DNA of 25,139 nt. It comes from a virus. A program made the position numbers and the translations under genes. Location: positions 1 through 25,139 of IMG/VR virus record IMGVR_UViG_3300022925_000166; one strand, given 5' to 3'. Shown piece after piece: positions 23,616 through 25,139 of the stretch (the stretch's first letter is position 1; each line of letters starts with the position of its first letter). The notes below the pieces were generated by a model. It did no database searches and had not been told where the DNA came from. It was given only the letters and a program-made list of their open reading frames with translations.

Positions 23616-24221
23616 TCAAGCTGCCTCTTCGTCGCTGTGTGGCTCGCTCAGGAGCTCTACGGCTTGGTTTGCCAGCATTGCTGCGCCGCGTCTGAGCTTC
23701 TCCGGTTTGATTACCCAGCCATCAGATATTGCCCGTGTGAAAAACTCTGTCGTCAAACACTGAAATTCATCCACTAGCTTAGATAGGTCCAGTTCGACTG
23801 CCGTGTTAATACCAGTTAGGCGCATGTTACCTTCCTGTTTTAACATTGCTTCAGCTTCACCTAATTGGATTTGCTGTTTAGGCGTTAGCCTGGAGCGTAT
23901 GGTTTCCTCTAGTTTGACCTGTTGATCGTAGACGATGCGGTTGCTGGTGCTCTTCTGGTCTTTGTAGAACGGCTTACAGAACGTCATGTATCCAAACTTG
24001 CGCAGCCTTACTACGTGCCAGCTTACACCTGACTGTGACAGCCCTATGTCTTGCCCGATCCTTGTTTGGCTTACGAATGTTCTGCCCATATGGTCTGCGT
24101 AAGAACAAAACGCCGCGAGCACTCTGAATGCTGACGGCGTGATGCGTGGATCTTTTAGCGCCCTGATTGGCACGACTGCAAACGCTCGGAGATCTTTGGC
24201 TTTGAGCTGCTTTGGCCTCAT
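23616..24221 (-). CDS. Winged-helix DNA-binding protein (HTH_36-like)
   Basis: 201 residues. Residues about 20-95 form a winged helix-turn-helix: PIRALKDPRITPSAFRVLAA, FCSYADHMGRTFVSQTRIGQ, DIGLSQSGVSWHVVRLRKFG and YMTF. SQTRIGQDIGLSQSGVSWHV contains the recognition helix. This is the layout of HTH_36/RepA-like domains in phage replication or regulatory proteins. The C-terminal half is helical without known motifs and ends in an acidic SEPHSDEEAA. It starts at an ATG sharing one base with the previous stop (TGATG), so it is made together with the initiator block. It may be a replication accessory factor or a regulator of the downstream gap. Confidence 0.72.
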   Translation of the reverse strand: MRPKQLKAKDLRAFAVVPIRALKDPRITPSAFRVLAAFCSYADHMGRTFVSQTRIGQDIGLSQSGVSWHVVRLRKFGYMTFCKPFYKDQKSTSNRIVYDQQVKLEETIRSRLTPKQQIQLGEAEAMLKQEGNMRLTGINTAVELDLSKLVDEFQCLTTEFFTRAISDGWVIKPEKLRRGAAMLANQAVELLSEPHSDEEAA

Positions 24222-24769
24222 CAGTAGGGGTTCTCCATCAGTTCCTCGATCGGATCGTGCTCGGTGTATTGCACTGGCTCTGGTGCTGCATACATCTTCA
24301 TTTCTTCTTTGAGATAGTTTTTGTATGGCTCTAGCTGCTCTGGCTTTATCAGCTTCTTATCGATCAGCCTGGTTGCACCTGATCCGTTGATGTAGCTTTC
24401 GGCCACTGGTTCACCGGCGTTTATGCGTTTTGCTGCGATCTTGTCGCTGTCGAAGATGTGCGGCTGTCTTGGTCCTGTGATTGCTGTGGCTTGTGTTTCG
24501 CTGCATTTCTGCGCGGCTTTGGTGAGCGTGTAGATTGTTGGCCATGATCTGCTGCGTGTGTTTTTTCTGATGTCTTGCGACATTTTGCTGAGAATATGAT
24601 CTAGGCTAGATTGCTCGACGCTGCTTGGTATTTCGCTGTTGATGTCCTCGACCATTGCGTCCATCTCTTGGCGCGCTCGATCGGGCGTGTGGTTTGCCGG
24701 TACATCGTAGCGCTTGAGTTCTTCTTGGAGCCATGCGCCGATGGTGCGTGTTCTATCCTGGTACTTCAT
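24221..24769 (-). CDS. Replication-block protein of unknown function
   Basis: 182 residues, helical. It begins MKYQDRTRTIGAWLQEELKR; a central SSLDHILSKMSQDIRKNTRS with RSWPTIYTLTKAAQ is the most conserved-looking part. A short DKIAAKRINAGEPVAESYIN section and an acidic tail (YTEHDPIEELMENPY) follow. It is coupled to the initiator by an ATGA overlap and to the winged-helix gene by TGATG. In lambda the gene after O is P, a helicase loader, and the same slot is occupied here, but I see no recognisable P, DnaC or DnaT motif. It could be a loader or a partner; the function is open. Confidence 0.6.
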   Translation of the reverse strand: MKYQDRTRTIGAWLQEELKRYDVPANHTPDRARQEMDAMVEDINSEIPSSVEQSSLDHILSKMSQDIRKNTRSRSWPTIYTLTKAAQKCSETQATAITGPRQPHIFDSDKIAAKRINAGEPVAESYINGSGATRLIDKKLIKPEQLEPYKNYLKEEMKMYAAPEPVQYTEHDPIEELMENPY

Positions 24770-25139
24770 TGGATCAGCTTCCTGTCGGTTTGGTAGCTTC
24801 CGAGGATTGCTTGCATTTGCTGCTCGCTGGTCATGTCCTGCAGTGATTGCTCTTGCAGCTCGTCATCCCAGCGCTCGCCGTTTAGCCATGTTGAGAGATG
24901 CGGCAGATATTTCTTGTCCTTGCCGGTTGATGCTTTGACGTAATCGATCAGCGCTGCATGGATCTTGTCATAGTCAACCTTGCGCAGTGCTGCATTGAAT
25001 GCTTTGCGAGCTTGGCCCTTGCCTACCTTCTTTGGATAGATAGACCACAAATCATCAAAAATGACCGATATATTAAGGTTATTACTTACATGGTTATTAC
25101 TTACTAGGTTACTCTGCAGATTTTGCAGATCGGAAACTG
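24766..25139 (-). CDS. Lambda-O-like replication initiator, C-terminal part (5' end beyond window)
   Basis: The frame stays open to the right edge, so the apparent TTG start at 25050 is not the real start. The edge-proximal part reads SNLVSNNHVSNNLNISVIFD then DLWSIYPKKVGKGQARKAFN. The F-D-x-(L/F)-W-S-x-Y-P-(R/K)-K-V-G-K-G phrase with YLPHLSTWLNGERWDDE is the well-known C-terminal module of phage replication proteins that carry an N-terminal winged helix. It probably binds the origin and recruits the host helicase. The Asn/Ser-rich linker before it is encoded by 15-base DNA repeats. The N-terminal DNA-binding domain is not visible. Confidence 0.75.
   Translation of the reverse strand, partial: VSDLQNLQSNLVSNNHVSNNLNISVIFDDLWSIYPKKVGKGQARKAFNAALRKVDYDKIHAALIDYVKASTGKDKKYLPHLSTWLNGERWDDELQEQSLQDMTSEQQMQAILGSYQTDRKLIQ
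25077..25112. repeat. 15-base iteron-like direct repeats
   Basis: GGTTATTACTTAC occurs at 25077-25089 and again at 25092-25104, with a partial third copy GGTTAC at 25107-25112, a 15-base period. The repeats are AT-rich and in frame inside the initiator gene, encoding (V)SNN units. Further copies may lie beyond the window edge. Confidence 0.7.
25109..25130 (-). repeat. Copy 2 of a gapped shared motif
   Basis: The plus strand reads TTACTCT, GCAGATTTT, GCAGAT, the same 22 bases as at 4570-4595 except for a 3-base and a 1-base gap. It lies next to the iteron-like repeats in the initiator coding sequence and contains GCAGAT-TTT-GCAGAT. Confidence 0.5.

Noticed and set aside
23263-23763. 166-codon open frame on the plus strand across the non-coding gap
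   Set aside because: It is antisense to real genes at both ends, has an odd Cys/Met/Ser-rich product without motifs, and no good ribosome site.
1-25139. CRISPR array, insertion sequence, integrase or defence/anti-defence system
   Set aside because: No spaced palindromic repeats, transposase or recombinase motifs, or recognisable defence enzymes were seen on either strand.

Overview
The window is part of the genome of a short-tailed (podovirus-type) double-stranded DNA bacteriophage. Every convincing gene lies on the minus strand, so the genes are read from the right end of the window to the left. There is no host gene, tRNA, insertion sequence, CRISPR array, integrase, lysis gene, DNA polymerase or phage RNA polymerase in these 25 kb; any such genes would have to lie outside the window. 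Moderate GC, very tight gene packing and the style of the tail-fibre and small basic proteins recall uncultured marine phages of alphaproteobacteria. The host assignment is inference and weak.

In transcription order, the right end (25139-23616) is a replication/regulation block. It holds the C-terminal half of a lambda-O-like replication initiator that runs off the window, a 182-residue protein of unknown function, and a winged-helix DNA-binding protein; all three overlap by 1-4 bases. A 256-base non-coding gap (23615-23360) follows, with a perfect CATAAT-N4-ATTATG dyad and a C-rich tract on the transcribed strand. Next come six very small, mostly Lys/Arg-rich genes (23359-22194), two of which start or end inside a neighbour. 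A 79-residue protein with an SSB-like DSIPF tail leads into the small and large terminase subunits.

The morphogenesis block (21886-1) has T7-like order: terminase, GNAT-like virion protein, small proteins (including a 42-residue histone-H1-like one), portal, Bbp19-like protein, scaffold, major capsid protein, a small decoration-like protein, tail tubular proteins A and B, four internal virion/ejection proteins, and then the receptor-binding apparatus. That apparatus consists of a T7-type fibre head fused to a beta-helix, a 57-residue protein, a 302-residue fibre-like protein, and a second beta-helix protein cut by the left edge.

The most interesting non-coding element is the 168-base gap before the major capsid gene. 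On the sense strand it can fold into a 12-bp outer stem around a branched GC-rich hairpin, followed by two small hairpins and a strong Shine-Dalgarno; a sigma70-like promoter sits at its upstream edge. A GC-rich hairpin with a TTCG loop follows the next gene, so the capsid and decoration-like genes appear bracketed as their own expression unit. Two further signals are a gapped 22-base motif shared between the tail-fibre promoter region and the initiator gene, and 15-base iteron-like repeats inside the initiator gene.
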